A stretch of 10,009 bases of DNA, from NCBI GenBank assembly GCA_003644265.1, contig QNBX01000159.1, positions 1 to 10,009 of the forward strand, in the 5' to 3' direction. This DNA comes from Planctomycetota bacterium. GTDB taxonomy: Bacteria; Planctomycetota; B15-G4. The position numbers and the translations under genes are program-made. Numbering within the stretch: the stretch's first letter is position 1; the number at the start of each line of letters is the position of its first letter. Shown here piece by piece: positions 1 to 7,744 of the stretch. The notes beneath the pieces are model-generated. The model was not told the origin of the DNA and did not search any database. It saw only the letters and a list, made by a program, of their open reading frames with translations.

Positions 1-1863
1 GAGCGCCGGGTTGCCGCGCAGCAGCTCGACCATCTCGAGCGCGGCGGCGGCCTGCAGCCCGCGCGAGATGTCCACCCAGCCGGTGGTGGTCCAGGCCTCA
101 GCCGTGGCCAACGCGCGCGCGTTCCCGGCGGCCTTCCCCGCAAAGAGGCGCGCCTCGGCCGATCGCAGCGCGCGCTCGTCGAAGCCCTGCCACGCGGCCT
201 GGGTGTCCAGCAACGCGCCCGTACCGAACTCCGAAACGAAGCTGGGTCCGGCGGGCGCCGCGACGGTCGCCAACTGCTCGCGCACGGCGGGCGGCAGCGG
301 ATAGGGCGGGTACAGGTGCTCGTCGAGCATGGGCTGGAAGGCGTCGTCCGCGCCGGCGTCCAGGTAGGCGGCGCGTCCGAAGAAGCCACCGGAGTCCAGC
401 AAGACGGGCCGCGTGGGATCGGCCAGGTGCAGCCGCTGCGCCAGCTCGTGGCCGTGGCGGTAGGCCATGCCCGAGAGCTCATTGAGCACCCCCCACATCA
501 CGATCGAGGGGTGGTGGTGATCGCGCGCCAGCATGGCGTCCACCTCGGCGGCGAGGCGCGCGGCCAAGGCCGGGTCGTCGTCCACCCAGCCGATGGCCGG
601 CTCCTCCAGCACGAACAGCCCGACCCGATCGGCGGCGTCCAGGAAGGCCGGGGGAGCGGGGCGCACATGCGCGCGGACCAGGTCGAAGCCCGCGTCGTGG
701 ATGGCGTTCAGCTCCGCGACCAAGACCTCGTCACTGGGCAACATGCCGCCGGAGCCCACGAAGTGCGGTTGCCAGAGCACGCCGTGCAGCCGGCGCGGGC
801 GCCCGTCCAGCAGCAACCCGTCCTGGCCCAGGGCGAGGGTCCGCAGGCCGAAGCTGCGTACGCCGTCGGGGTTGGCCGCCTCGTTGCCCACGGAGACGCG
901 GGCCTGATAAAGGTGCGGCGTCTCCGGACTCCAGCGCAGCGCGTCGGGCAGCGACGCCGAGAGGCTGAGCGTGGCGGCGCCCTGCTCCAGCGAGACCGTC
1001 ATGGCCTTGACCGTGACCAGCGCCTCGGGGCCACCCTCGTCGGGAGACAACAGCACCACGGTCAGGCGCACGTCCGCTGAGCCCTGGCCGGGCGGCCCCA
1101 CGACCTCCACCTCGGCCCGGATACGCTCCTGCGAGGCGTCCACGTGCAACCACGACAGCCGCGCCACGGGGCGATCGATGCGCACCAGGCCCACGTCGCC
1201 GAGCACGCCGCCGAAGTTGTGGTACCAGCTCTCCTTGGCGTGAGGCGTGGTGGCAAGGCTCATGCCGTCGGTGGTCATGTCGCCCGGATCGAGCACGCGC
1301 AACACGAGCGAGTGGCGCCCCGCGCGCAGCTCGGCCAGGTCCCACGAGAAGGCCCTGTAGCTGCCCTCGTGCCCACCGATCTCCTCGCCGTCCAGCCAGG
1401 CGCGCACGGCGTAGTTCACCTGCTCGAAGTGCAGGCGCCAGCGCGAGCCCGCGGGCGCATCACCAGGCAACAGCTCGAAGCGGTGGGAGAGCCAGGCCAC
1501 GCCGTCGTACTCCACGGTCTGATCCAGCGCCTCAAGCGGGCCGGGCACAGGCAGGTGCAACAGTTCGCCGGGCGCACCGGGCGGGATCCGGCCTGCGCTC
1601 AGGTCCTCTGCCCAGCCGTCCGTCAGACCCACGGCGCCCGGATCCACCATCAGTGACCAGCGCCCCGCCAGGTCGAAGCGTGCCCCGCCAGCGCGACCCT
1701 CGGCGTGCAGCAGCGCCGGCGGCTCGTCGCCCCAGCTGTCCGGCCCGGGCGCGCTGACGGCCAGGGGCGCCAGCAACGCGAGTATCAGCCCCGCCCGCAG
1801 ACCATGGACCTTGAGCCGTCCGGAGCCCAGGATGGAGGTGATCGGTTCAAGGGTGAGAGACAA
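1..1863 (-). CDS. Exported glycoside hydrolase family 2 (beta-galactosidase/beta-glucuronidase superfamily), C-terminus cut by window edge
   Basis: The minus strand is open from the left edge to at least 1863 (621 codons, no stop), so the gene continues beyond position 1. Numbering from TTG at 1863, residues 22-38 form a signal peptide (LRAGLILALLAPLAVSA) with likely cleavage after Ala38. Residues about 60-215 resemble the GH2 sugar-binding jelly roll (FEQVNYAVRAWLDGEEIGGH), followed by an Ig-like domain. The TIM barrel carries SIVMWGVLNE with acid/base Glu462 and FVSEFGTG with nucleophile Glu545. The 83-residue spacing matches the family (76 in LacZ). Tyr518 in HLYPPYP fits the active-site tyrosine. 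Family membership is therefore strong; the substrate (beta-galactoside, glucuronide or other) cannot be read from the sequence. It should act in the periplasm or outside the cell. The start is uncertain: no in-frame ATG exists, TTG 1863 or GTG 1872/1875 are the options, and an ATG at 1805 is one base out of frame. It is divergent from a polysaccharide lyase-like gene. Confidence 0.88.
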   Translation of the reverse strand, partial: MSLTLEPITSILGSGRLKVHGLRAGLILALLAPLAVSAPGPDSWGDEPPALLHAEGRAGGARFDLAGRWSLMVDPGAVGLTDGWAEDLSAGRIPPGAPGELLHLPVPGPLEALDQTVEYDGVAWLSHRFELLPGDAPAGSRWRLHFEQVNYAVRAWLDGEEIGGHEGSYRAFSWDLAELRAGRHSLVLRVLDPGDMTTDGMSLATTPHAKESWYHNFGGVLGDVGLVRIDRPVARLSWLHVDASQERIRAEVEVVGPPGQGSADVRLTVVLLSPDEGGPEALVTVKAMTVSLEQGAATLSLSASLPDALRWSPETPHLYQARVSVGNEAANPDGVRSFGLRTLALGQDGLLLDGRPRRLHGVLWQPHFVGSGGMLPSDEVLVAELNAIHDAGFDLVRAHVRPAPPAFLDAADRVGLFVLEEPAIGWVDDDPALAARLAAEVDAMLARDHHHPSIVMWGVLNELSGMAYRHGHELAQRLHLADPTRPVLLDSGGFFGRAAYLDAGADDAFQPMLDEHLYPPYPLPPAVREQLATVAAPAGPSFVSEFGTGALLDTQAAWQGFDERALRSAEARLFAGKAAGNARALATAEAWTTTGWVDISRGLQAAAALEMVELLRGNPAL

Positions 1864-4667
1864 TGCAGCCACCACGAAATCAGGAACGCACAGGATATCG
1901 GCTACTTCCAGCCGGTGGCAGAAATGGCACGCAGAGGAGCGCGCGCAGCTCTCCACCCGTACACGGCCTGGCCGCGCTGGCGTTGGCATGGCTGCTGGCC
2001 AGCGCGTGCGTCACACCGGCGGTCCGGCATGTGCACATCCCGGTGGAGCCCGGCCACGATGTGGGACGGGATCCGGGCCCGGCTGTCACGCCACCCACGA
2101 CAGCGGACGCGGCCGGCGCAGGCGCCCCAGCCCAGCCAGGCGCGAACGCGGGGGCCTCCGGGGCCGCCGAGGCATCCGGAATCGCCGGGGCATCCGGGGC
2201 CGCCGGGGCATCCGGGGCCGCTGGGACCTCCGAAGCCGCCGTTGCCACCGGGGCCGCAGGAGCCGCTGGGGCCGCCGAGCCGCCGAGCGCCAGCGTCGCG
2301 CAGGCGCCGCCTCGCCAGGAAGCAGAGGCGATCCCCGACGCCCCCCAGAGCGCCGCCACGCCGCGCGTGATCCCGAGCGCCGAGGCCCTGGCCGCGCGCA
2401 CGGCCCTGGCACACTTGGACATCTCCGACCGCAGCTCGGTCTTCCGCGCCAACGAGCCCATTCGCTGCGGCGTGCCCTTTCCGGCCGGTGTGCTCGAGGA
2501 CGCGGCGGAGCTGCGCGTGTGGTCCGCCCGCGACGGCGCCGCCCTGCCAGTCCAGGCCCGCCCGCTCTCGCGCTGGCCCGACGGCTCGCTGCGCTGGGTG
2601 CTGCTGGACACCCGGCTCGACATCAACAAGAAGAGCACGGAGCGCGTGGCCATCGGGCGAGCCGATGACATCCCCGCTGGCGACGACCCGTTCACGCTGC
2701 ACACCGAGGGCGACGTGGTCAGCCTCGACTCCGGCGACCGCAGCTGGGACGTGCTGGCGCCCCTCGAACAGGGCCACTCGGTGGCGGGGCTGGTGGCCGA
2801 TCTGGTGGACCGCTTCGGCACGCAGTACCGGCTGGAGGTCGACCCGGACTACCTCGAGCTGATCGAGAGCGGCCCGCTGCGGGCCACGCTCAAGCTGCGC
2901 GGCGGCCACCGGCAGGTGGGCAGCGAGACCGGCCTGCCTGACCCCTTCCACACCGTGACCATCTGGATGCACGTGCACGCGGACCTCGGCCTGGCCGAGC
3001 TCGAGTGGAGCCTGGAGAACACGCCCCTCAAGAACCCGCCCGGCCGCTTGGCCTTCTCCAGCTACAGCCTGTCCGCCGCGCCGCCCGAGGGGCTGACCCA
3101 GGTGGAGCTGGCGGGCCGCCGCTTCGGCGCGGAGGAGGCCGTCGTCCAGCTCCAGACCCAGGGCAAGACCCTGCTGACCGCAGGCGACGCCAAGCAGCCG
3201 TCCGGCCCCGAGACCGACCTCTGGATGGGCCTGCTGGGTGAGGGCGAGAGCCTGCATGCGCACCGCGTCGAGTCCAGACAGAACCACCCCGCCTCCATGG
3301 CCTGGACGCCAGAAGAGGGCATGACCATCGGCCTGCTGCCGGCGATCGAGGGCGTGGACCACTACCTTGACGACGCCACCCGCAAGACGTTTCGCTTCGA
3401 GCTGCTGCACGACGCGGGCGCGGCGGGCGCCGCGCGCATGCGGCGGCTGATCGAGCCCGCCTACGCCGCGCTGCTACCCAGCGAGGTGGCGGCCTCCGGC
3501 GCCTGGGGTGACACCGGGCATGTCTACCTGCCCACCGGCAAGCTGAAGACAAGCGGAGGATCGTCGTCGCACAAGATCCCCACCGGCTGGGCCGATTGGG
3601 GCGAGGCCAAGGCCAAGAACACGCACCAGAGCGGCTCGCCGCGCAACCGCCTGAGCGTGTTTCTGGAGGCCATGCAGTCCGGCAGCCCCGACCGCTTCAG
3701 CTGGAGCCGCTCGCGAGCCTGGCACGCCATGGACCTGCGGCCGTATCACATCGAAGGCTTCAACGCCGACGTCTACCCGCACGCCAACCTGTACGAGGGC
3801 ACGCCGCACGGCAACGAGAGGCCCTCCCTGCGCCTGGGACGCAGCGAGATGTACCGCCGCTTCCCCGAGTGGAAGCAGGGCCTGCCCTCCCGCGGCCACG
3901 GCTACAACGGCTTCGACTTCGAGCACATGGCGATCGACGACGTGTACGAGTGCTACCTGCTCACGGGCAGCTGGCCCGCGCTATCGGCCCTGCGCTCGGC
4001 GGGAGAGGCCATGCTCACCTGGAAAGAGCTGGTACCCAAGGGCCACATCCACTCCTCGCGGACGTTTGGCTGGACGCTGCGCGCGCTGATGCAGGTCTGG
4101 CGCGCCACGGGCGACAGCCGCTACCTGGATGCGGCCCGGCGCTACGTGGCCCGCGCCGACGCCGGGCGCGGCAAGGGCGAGGTGAAGTACATTCGCCCCC
4201 AACTCCCCGACGCGCGCCACATCGCCGACAAGTACTCCGACAGCCCCTGGATGATGGCGCCCGCGCTGCATGGCCTGGCCGCCTATTGGCAAGAGACCGA
4301 GGACCCGCTCGTGCCACCCATGCTGGTGGATCTGACGGCCTTCTGCATGTCGGCCTTCCGCGGCGTCGGCTTCCTGCCGGACATGCCCGCGGACGGCAGC
4401 CCCATGCCCGACGAGGTGCCCCAGACCATGGGGGTCGGCAGCTGGGTCCCCGGCGGCCTGGCGGCGGCGGCCTTCGTGCTCGACGACCACACCTACGTGG
4501 ACGCCACCATCGGTTACTACGCCAAGCTGCACGCCCACACCAGCCAGCCCGTGCGCTTCGGCGCCAAAGACTGGCACTGGTGGCAGACCTGGATGGTCTC
4601 GGTGGAGCAGCGCCTGGGTCGCAAGGTGGTCGAGAGCCCGGCCTCGTACGCAGCGCCCAGACGCTGA
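1863..4667 (+). CDS. PcRGLX/YetA-like protein, probable exported exo-rhamnogalacturonan lyase family (PL26-like) lipoprotein
   Basis: This is a 934-residue protein. The only in-frame ATG near the N-terminus is 1863, with AAGGG at 1849-1853 as a plausible ribosome site. A basic N-region of 35 residues precedes a hydrophobic stretch (36-48) ending in LLASAC, so Cys49 is a likely lipidation site; the N-region is unusually long. Residues 97-138 are 14 Gly-Ala-X-like triplets, a probable flexible spacer. From about 180, the segment EPIRCGVPFPAGVLE and RWPDGSLRWVLLDTR (237 on) match the N-terminal RIFT-barrel domain of the PcRGLX/YetA family. A middle beta-sandwich follows (SGPLRATLKLRGGH), then an alpha/alpha-toroid domain with FDFEHMAIDDVYE (684 on) and HSSRTFGWTLRA (730 on). 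Known family members remove unsaturated disaccharides from rhamnogalacturonan I; activity here is inferred, and a related polyuronide could be the substrate. The divergent GH2 supports a carbohydrate role. Confidence 0.75.
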   Translation: MQPPRNQERTGYRLLPAGGRNGTQRSARSSPPVHGLAALALAWLLASACVTPAVRHVHIPVEPGHDVGRDPGPAVTPPTTADAAGAGAPAQPGANAGASGAAEASGIAGASGAAGASGAAGTSEAAVATGAAGAAGAAEPPSASVAQAPPRQEAEAIPDAPQSAATPRVIPSAEALAARTALAHLDISDRSSVFRANEPIRCGVPFPAGVLEDAAELRVWSARDGAALPVQARPLSRWPDGSLRWVLLDTRLDINKKSTERVAIGRADDIPAGDDPFTLHTEGDVVSLDSGDRSWDVLAPLEQGHSVAGLVADLVDRFGTQYRLEVDPDYLELIESGPLRATLKLRGGHRQVGSETGLPDPFHTVTIWMHVHADLGLAELEWSLENTPLKNPPGRLAFSSYSLSAAPPEGLTQVELAGRRFGAEEAVVQLQTQGKTLLTAGDAKQPSGPETDLWMGLLGEGESLHAHRVESRQNHPASMAWTPEEGMTIGLLPAIEGVDHYLDDATRKTFRFELLHDAGAAGAARMRRLIEPAYAALLPSEVAASGAWGDTGHVYLPTGKLKTSGGSSSHKIPTGWADWGEAKAKNTHQSGSPRNRLSVFLEAMQSGSPDRFSWSRSRAWHAMDLRPYHIEGFNADVYPHANLYEGTPHGNERPSLRLGRSEMYRRFPEWKQGLPSRGHGYNGFDFEHMAIDDVYECYLLTGSWPALSALRSAGEAMLTWKELVPKGHIHSSRTFGWTLRALMQVWRATGDSRYLDAARRYVARADAGRGKGEVKYIRPQLPDARHIADKYSDSPWMMAPALHGLAAYWQETEDPLVPPMLVDLTAFCMSAFRGVGFLPDMPADGSPMPDEVPQTMGVGSWVPGGLAAAAFVLDDHTYVDATIGYYAKLHAHTSQPVRFGAKDWHWWQTWMVSVEQRLGRKVVESPASYAAPRR
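2151..2276 (+). repeat. Gly-Ala-X triplet repeat region coding the lipoprotein spacer
   Basis: Fourteen consecutive 9-base triplets in the lyase-like gene encode residues 97-138. Eleven begin with Gly (GAS, GAA, GIA, GTS) and three break the pattern (EAS, EAA, VAT). The DNA holds near-exact copies of a GGCATCCGGGGCCGCC core. There is no proline, so a collagen helix is unlikely; a flexible tether between the lipidated N-terminus and the enzyme domains is the simplest reading. The copy number is prone to slippage. Confidence 0.7.
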
Positions 4668-4670
4668 GCC

Positions 4671-4694
4671 CGGGCGCGCGGGGGGGCGCGCTTG
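4671..4694 (+). terminator. Weak GC hairpin after the lyase-like gene
   Basis: Just after the TGA at 4665-4667, GCGCG (4674-4678) pairs with CGCGC (4687-4691) across an 8-base G-rich loop, extended by G-U pairs and one C-G pair. Only a TTGT follows, so termination may be partial and the downstream membrane protein gene could be reached by read-through across the 63-base gap. Confidence 0.25.
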
Positions 4695-4730
4695 TGAGCC
4701 CCGCGCAGGCTGGGCTACCCTCCCCCTGCC

Positions 4731-5495
4731 ATGAAAAAACTCTTCCTCGGTTGCGGCATCATGCTCGTCCTCGGTCTGGGGGCGTTGGGCTTCGTGACCT
4801 GGCAGATCTGGCCTCAGGTGCAAGAGGCCATGCAGCGCACCGAGGAGTACCAGAGCCGCCTGCTCACGCTCGAGGAGAGCTTTCCCTTCGACGCCGAGAC
4901 GCAGACCGTGCTCGACGCCCAGCGCTTCAACGCGTTCCTCGACATGCGCACGGAGCTGCGCATCGACCTCCAGCGGACCATGGACGAGACGCGCCGGATG
5001 GAGCAGCAGGCCACGGACGATGACCTGGGCACCATCGCCCGGCTGCGCATGCAGTTCACGCAGTTCCCCATGGTCTACGACCCCATCGTCGGCGCGCTTG
5101 AGCGGCATGACATGAGCCTGAACGAGCTGGGCTACTACGTGCAGGTGCTGTGGGCCACGCTCGGCAATATCGACGCGGGCGGCGGCGGCGGCGATGCCCA
5201 GCTCGACCAGCTGCGCGGGCTCTACCCCAAGCTGCAGCTGGCCTACCGCTCGGTGGTGTCGCAGGACTCGCCCAAGCTGGCGGACCTGGTGGCACACATC
5301 GACCCGGCCGTCGTGAGCACGGCCCGCAAGCTCATGGCCACCGACGTCCCGCGCGTGCAGGCCGGCATGCTGGAGCCCCCGCTGGAGGCGGTCTGCCTGG
5401 CGCTCGCCACGAGCGGACTGAAGGTGCAGATGGGGCCTGTGGCGGTCAACATCGGCGGCCCCGAGGACGCGCAAGACGCCCCCGAGAACCCGTGA
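4731..5495 (+). CDS. Unrecognised single-pass membrane protein, coupled to a copper-type ATPase
   Basis: This 254-residue protein matches no family I recognise. It begins MKK and then a hydrophobic helix (about 4-24), after which the chain is hydrophilic, largely alpha-helical in character and probably periplasmic. Residues 26-60 are rich in Gln/Glu/Arg and could form a short coiled coil. A five-glycine run (about residues 149-153) separates two helical halves. Cys8 lies in the membrane helix too early, and with the wrong -3 residue, to be a lipobox. There is no Met/His-rich or Cys-rich metal motif. The segment TVLDAQRFNAFLDMR faintly resembles a motif in uncharacterised exported proteins of other high-GC bacteria. 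No Shine-Dalgarno is visible before the ATG. The stop TGA (5493-5495) overlaps the next gene's GTG, suggesting translational coupling and a joint role with the ATPase. Confidence 0.8.
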   Translation: MKKLFLGCGIMLVLGLGALGFVTWQIWPQVQEAMQRTEEYQSRLLTLEESFPFDAETQTVLDAQRFNAFLDMRTELRIDLQRTMDETRRMEQQATDDDLGTIARLRMQFTQFPMVYDPIVGALERHDMSLNELGYYVQVLWATLGNIDAGGGGGDAQLDQLRGLYPKLQLAYRSVVSQDSPKLADLVAHIDPAVVSTARKLMATDVPRVQAGMLEPPLEAVCLALATSGLKVQMGPVAVNIGGPEDAQDAPENP

Positions 5496-7639
5496 GCCCC
5501 ACCCAGGTCGTGGCGCTGCGCGGCATGAGCTGCGCCGCCTGCGCGGCCAGCATCGAGAAGGGGTTGTCGGCCCGGGCCGACGTCAGCGAGGTCGAGGTGA
5601 GCTACGCCACGCGCAGCGCGCGGGTCGTGGGCTCCCTGGATCAGCCCACGCTGATCGCCGCCATCAGCGCGCTGGGCTACGAGGGCATGCCGTCGGTGGA
5701 CGGCTCGCTCGAGGCCCTGCTCGGTGAGGACGGCTCGGCGCCGGCGCGCAATCGGGCTCTGCTGGCCCTGGCCCTGCTGGCCGCCAACCTGGGCCTGACG
5801 TTCTTCGAGCCCGGCGCCGCCTTCGTGCCCGCGCTGCTGCTGCTGGGCTGGCCCGGCGCGCCCGTCTTCCGCGCGGCCCTGCGCCTGGCCCGCGCGGGCC
5901 ACGCCGCCATGGACACGCTGGTGGCCCTGGGCGCCGCGGCGGCCGTGGCCCACGGGCTCGCCGGCTGGGCCTCGAGCGGCGGCGCTCCCGAGCTCATGCC
6001 CGCCGCCATGATCATGACCTTCGTGCTGATCGGCCGGGCCCTGGAGGAGCGCGCGCGCCTGGCCGCGGGCGCCGGCGTGCGGGCCCTGGCCGAGCGCAGC
6101 CCGCGACGGGCCCGCGTGCTGCGAGACGGCGTTGAGCGGCAGCTGTCCGCCGACGAGGTCCTGCACGGCGACCTGTGCGTGCTGGGCGAGGGCGACGTGG
6201 TGCCCGCCGACGGCGTGCTGACCGAGGGCGCCGCGGGCTTCAACGAGGCCCTGCTCACGGGCGAGGCCATGCCGGTCTGGCGCGGCAGCGGCGACCCCGT
6301 GGTGGCCGGCTCGGTGCACGCCGGGGGCGGTCGCGTCGTGCTGCGCGCCACCGCCGTGGGCAGCGAGAGCACCCTGGCCGGCCTGCTGCGTCTGGTGCTC
6401 TCGGCCCAGAGCAGCCGACCGCCGGTGCAGCGCCTGGCCGACCGCGTGTCCGGCGTGTTCGTGCCGCTGGTGCTGGTCCTGGCCCTGGCGGCCTGGGGCT
6501 TCGGGGGTGGCGCCCTGGCCGCGGTGGCCGTGCTGGTGGTGGCCTGCCCCTGCGCCCTGGGCCTGGCCACCCCCACCGCCATCCAGGTGGCCACCGGCCG
6601 CGCCGCCAGCCTGGGCGTGCTGGTGCGCGACGCCGCGGCGCTGGAGGCCCTCGGTCGACTCGACGTGCTGCTGCTGGACAAGACCGGCACCCTGACCCGC
6701 GGCGAGCCCGTGGTCGAGCAGGTGCTGCCTGCTCCCGGCATCGATCAGGACACGCAACACATGGCCCTGGCCGCCGCCGCCGCGGTGGAGTCGGCCAGCA
6801 GCCACCCCCTGGCGAGGGCCGTGTCCGGCGAGGCCCAGCGTCGCGGTCTGGCACCGGTGGAGCCTGACCCCATCACCCTGCACGTCGAGGCCGGCGGTGT
6901 GCGCGGCCAGCTCATGGACGGCACCGACGTGGCCGTGGGTCGCCCGGCCTTCGTAGCTGGGCGCGGCGCCGACATCTCGCCCCTGTCGTCGGACCTCGAC
7001 AGCCTGGCCGGCCGGGGCTGGACGCTGGTCGTCGTCTCGGTGGCCAAGCGCGCGCTGCTGGCCCTGGGAATCGGCGACCAGGTGCGCCCCACGAGCACAC
7101 GCGCCGTGCGCATTCTGCGACAGGCGGGCATCGCGCCCGTGCTGAGCACCGGCGATCACGAGGCCGCCGCGCGGGCGGTGGCCACGCTGGTGGGCATCGA
7201 CGAGGTGCACGCCGGGCAGTCGCCCCAGGCCAAGGCCGAGCACGTGGCGCGCCTGCAGTCGCAGGGCTTGGTGGTGGGCATGCTGGGCGACGGCAGCAAC
7301 GACGGCCCGGCCCTGGCCGCCGCGGACGCCGGCATGGCCATGGGTGGGGCCAGCGCCGTGGCTCAGGCCTCGGCCCCCATCGTGCTGGTGGACGGCGACC
7401 TGGCCCGGGCCACCGTGGCGGTGGAGCTGGGCCGGGCCACTCTGCGCATCATCCGCCAGAACCTGACGCTGGCGTTTGCCTACAACGCCGTGGCCCTGCC
7501 GCTGGCCTTCAGCGGCGTGGTGCACCCGCCGCTGGCGGCCGCGGCCATGTCAGCCAGCTCACTGTTGGTGGTGACCAACGCCCTGCGCCTGCGCCGCTTC
7601 CGCAGCCGTCTGGACACCGCCTTCGGGCTGGAGAGCTGA
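5492..7639 (+). CDS. copA: P1B-1-type Cu(I)-transporting P-type ATPase (CopA-like)
   Basis: The 715-residue product is a complete heavy-metal P-type ATPase that should pump Cu(I) out of the cytoplasm using ATP. One N-terminal metal-binding domain has GMSCAAC (11-17). Eight membrane helices are discernible, including MDTLVALG (140 on). The actuator domain has TGEAMP (256 on). Helix 6 has Cys352-Pro-Cys354, the phosphorylation site is DKTGTLT (Asp396), the nucleotide-domain HP motif is SSHPLA (His438), and the hinge is GDGSND (599-604). Tyr664-Asn665 in helix 7 and MSASS (686-690) in helix 8 are the Cu(I) (P1B-1) signature. The GTG start at 5492 follows from the 4-base overlap with the upstream stop and lies just before the HMA domain. 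It is shorter than two-HMA CopA proteins (about 830). A slower CopA2/CcoI-type role, loading copper into an envelope cuproenzyme, is possible. No copper regulator is visible in the window. Confidence 0.93.
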   Translation: MSPTQVVALRGMSCAACAASIEKGLSARADVSEVEVSYATRSARVVGSLDQPTLIAAISALGYEGMPSVDGSLEALLGEDGSAPARNRALLALALLAANLGLTFFEPGAAFVPALLLLGWPGAPVFRAALRLARAGHAAMDTLVALGAAAAVAHGLAGWASSGGAPELMPAAMIMTFVLIGRALEERARLAAGAGVRALAERSPRRARVLRDGVERQLSADEVLHGDLCVLGEGDVVPADGVLTEGAAGFNEALLTGEAMPVWRGSGDPVVAGSVHAGGGRVVLRATAVGSESTLAGLLRLVLSAQSSRPPVQRLADRVSGVFVPLVLVLALAAWGFGGGALAAVAVLVVACPCALGLATPTAIQVATGRAASLGVLVRDAAALEALGRLDVLLLDKTGTLTRGEPVVEQVLPAPGIDQDTQHMALAAAAAVESASSHPLARAVSGEAQRRGLAPVEPDPITLHVEAGGVRGQLMDGTDVAVGRPAFVAGRGADISPLSSDLDSLAGRGWTLVVVSVAKRALLALGIGDQVRPTSTRAVRILRQAGIAPVLSTGDHEAAARAVATLVGIDEVHAGQSPQAKAEHVARLQSQGLVVGMLGDGSNDGPALAAADAGMAMGGASAVAQASAPIVLVDGDLARATVAVELGRATLRIIRQNLTLAFAYNAVALPLAFSGVVHPPLAAAAMSASSLLVVTNALRLRRFRSRLDTAFGLES

Positions 7640-7644
7640 GGGCG

Positions 7645-7673
7645 CGGCTCGCCGCGGCGGTGCGGTCGAGCCG
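7645..7673 (+). terminator. Hairpin following the ATPase gene
   Basis: A perfect 7-bp inverted repeat, CGGCTCG (7645-7651) and CGAGCCG (7667-7673), begins 5 bases after the ATPase stop, with a 15-base GC-rich loop. No T-tract follows, so it may be a weak or Rho-assisted terminator or a 3'-end stabiliser. It sits in the convergent gap between the ATPase and glnA. Confidence 0.4.
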
Positions 7674-7707
7674 GACCCTGCCAGGCTGGAGCGTCAGCGC
7701 CTGTGCC

Positions 7708-7733
7708 CGCACGCAGCGCGCAGCCTGCGTGCG
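7708..7733 (-). terminator. Perfect 9-bp hairpin in the convergent ATPase/glnA gap
   Basis: CGCACGCAG (7708-7716) pairs perfectly with CTGCGTGCG (7725-7733) around an 8-base loop. It lies 11 bases beyond the glnA stop (7745-7747) and about 70 bases beyond the ATPase stop, so it could serve both transcripts. Neither side has a T-run. It is the strongest hairpin in the 105-base gap; a tandem GTCAGCC GTCAGCC at 7737-7750 overlaps the glnA end. Confidence 0.5.
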
Positions 7734-7744
7734 TTCGTCAGCCG

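Noticed and set aside
316..1656. Plus-strand open frames over the GH2 gene
   Set aside because: The minus-strand frame shows complete GH2 catalytic motifs at correct spacing; the plus frames show none.
1705..2370. Plus-strand frame with a collagen-like GPPGHPGPPGHPGP stretch, and an antisense Gly-Pro-Cys-rich counterpart
   Set aside because: Both are alternative-frame readings of the Gly-Ala-X repeat DNA in the lyase-like gene, whose own frame has lipobox and domain matches. Repeats with a 9-base period give periodic peptides in every frame.
4731..4754. Lipoprotein signal in the membrane protein (Cys8)
   Set aside because: The cysteine is only eight residues in and residue -3 is Phe; a plain membrane anchor fits better.
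1880..7525. Several long antisense open frames (1880-2821, 1902-3410, 3981-5474, 5243-7525)
   Set aside because: They are His/Arg/Gly/Ala-rich without any family motif and lie opposite well-supported genes. This is expected in DNA with strong third-position GC bias.
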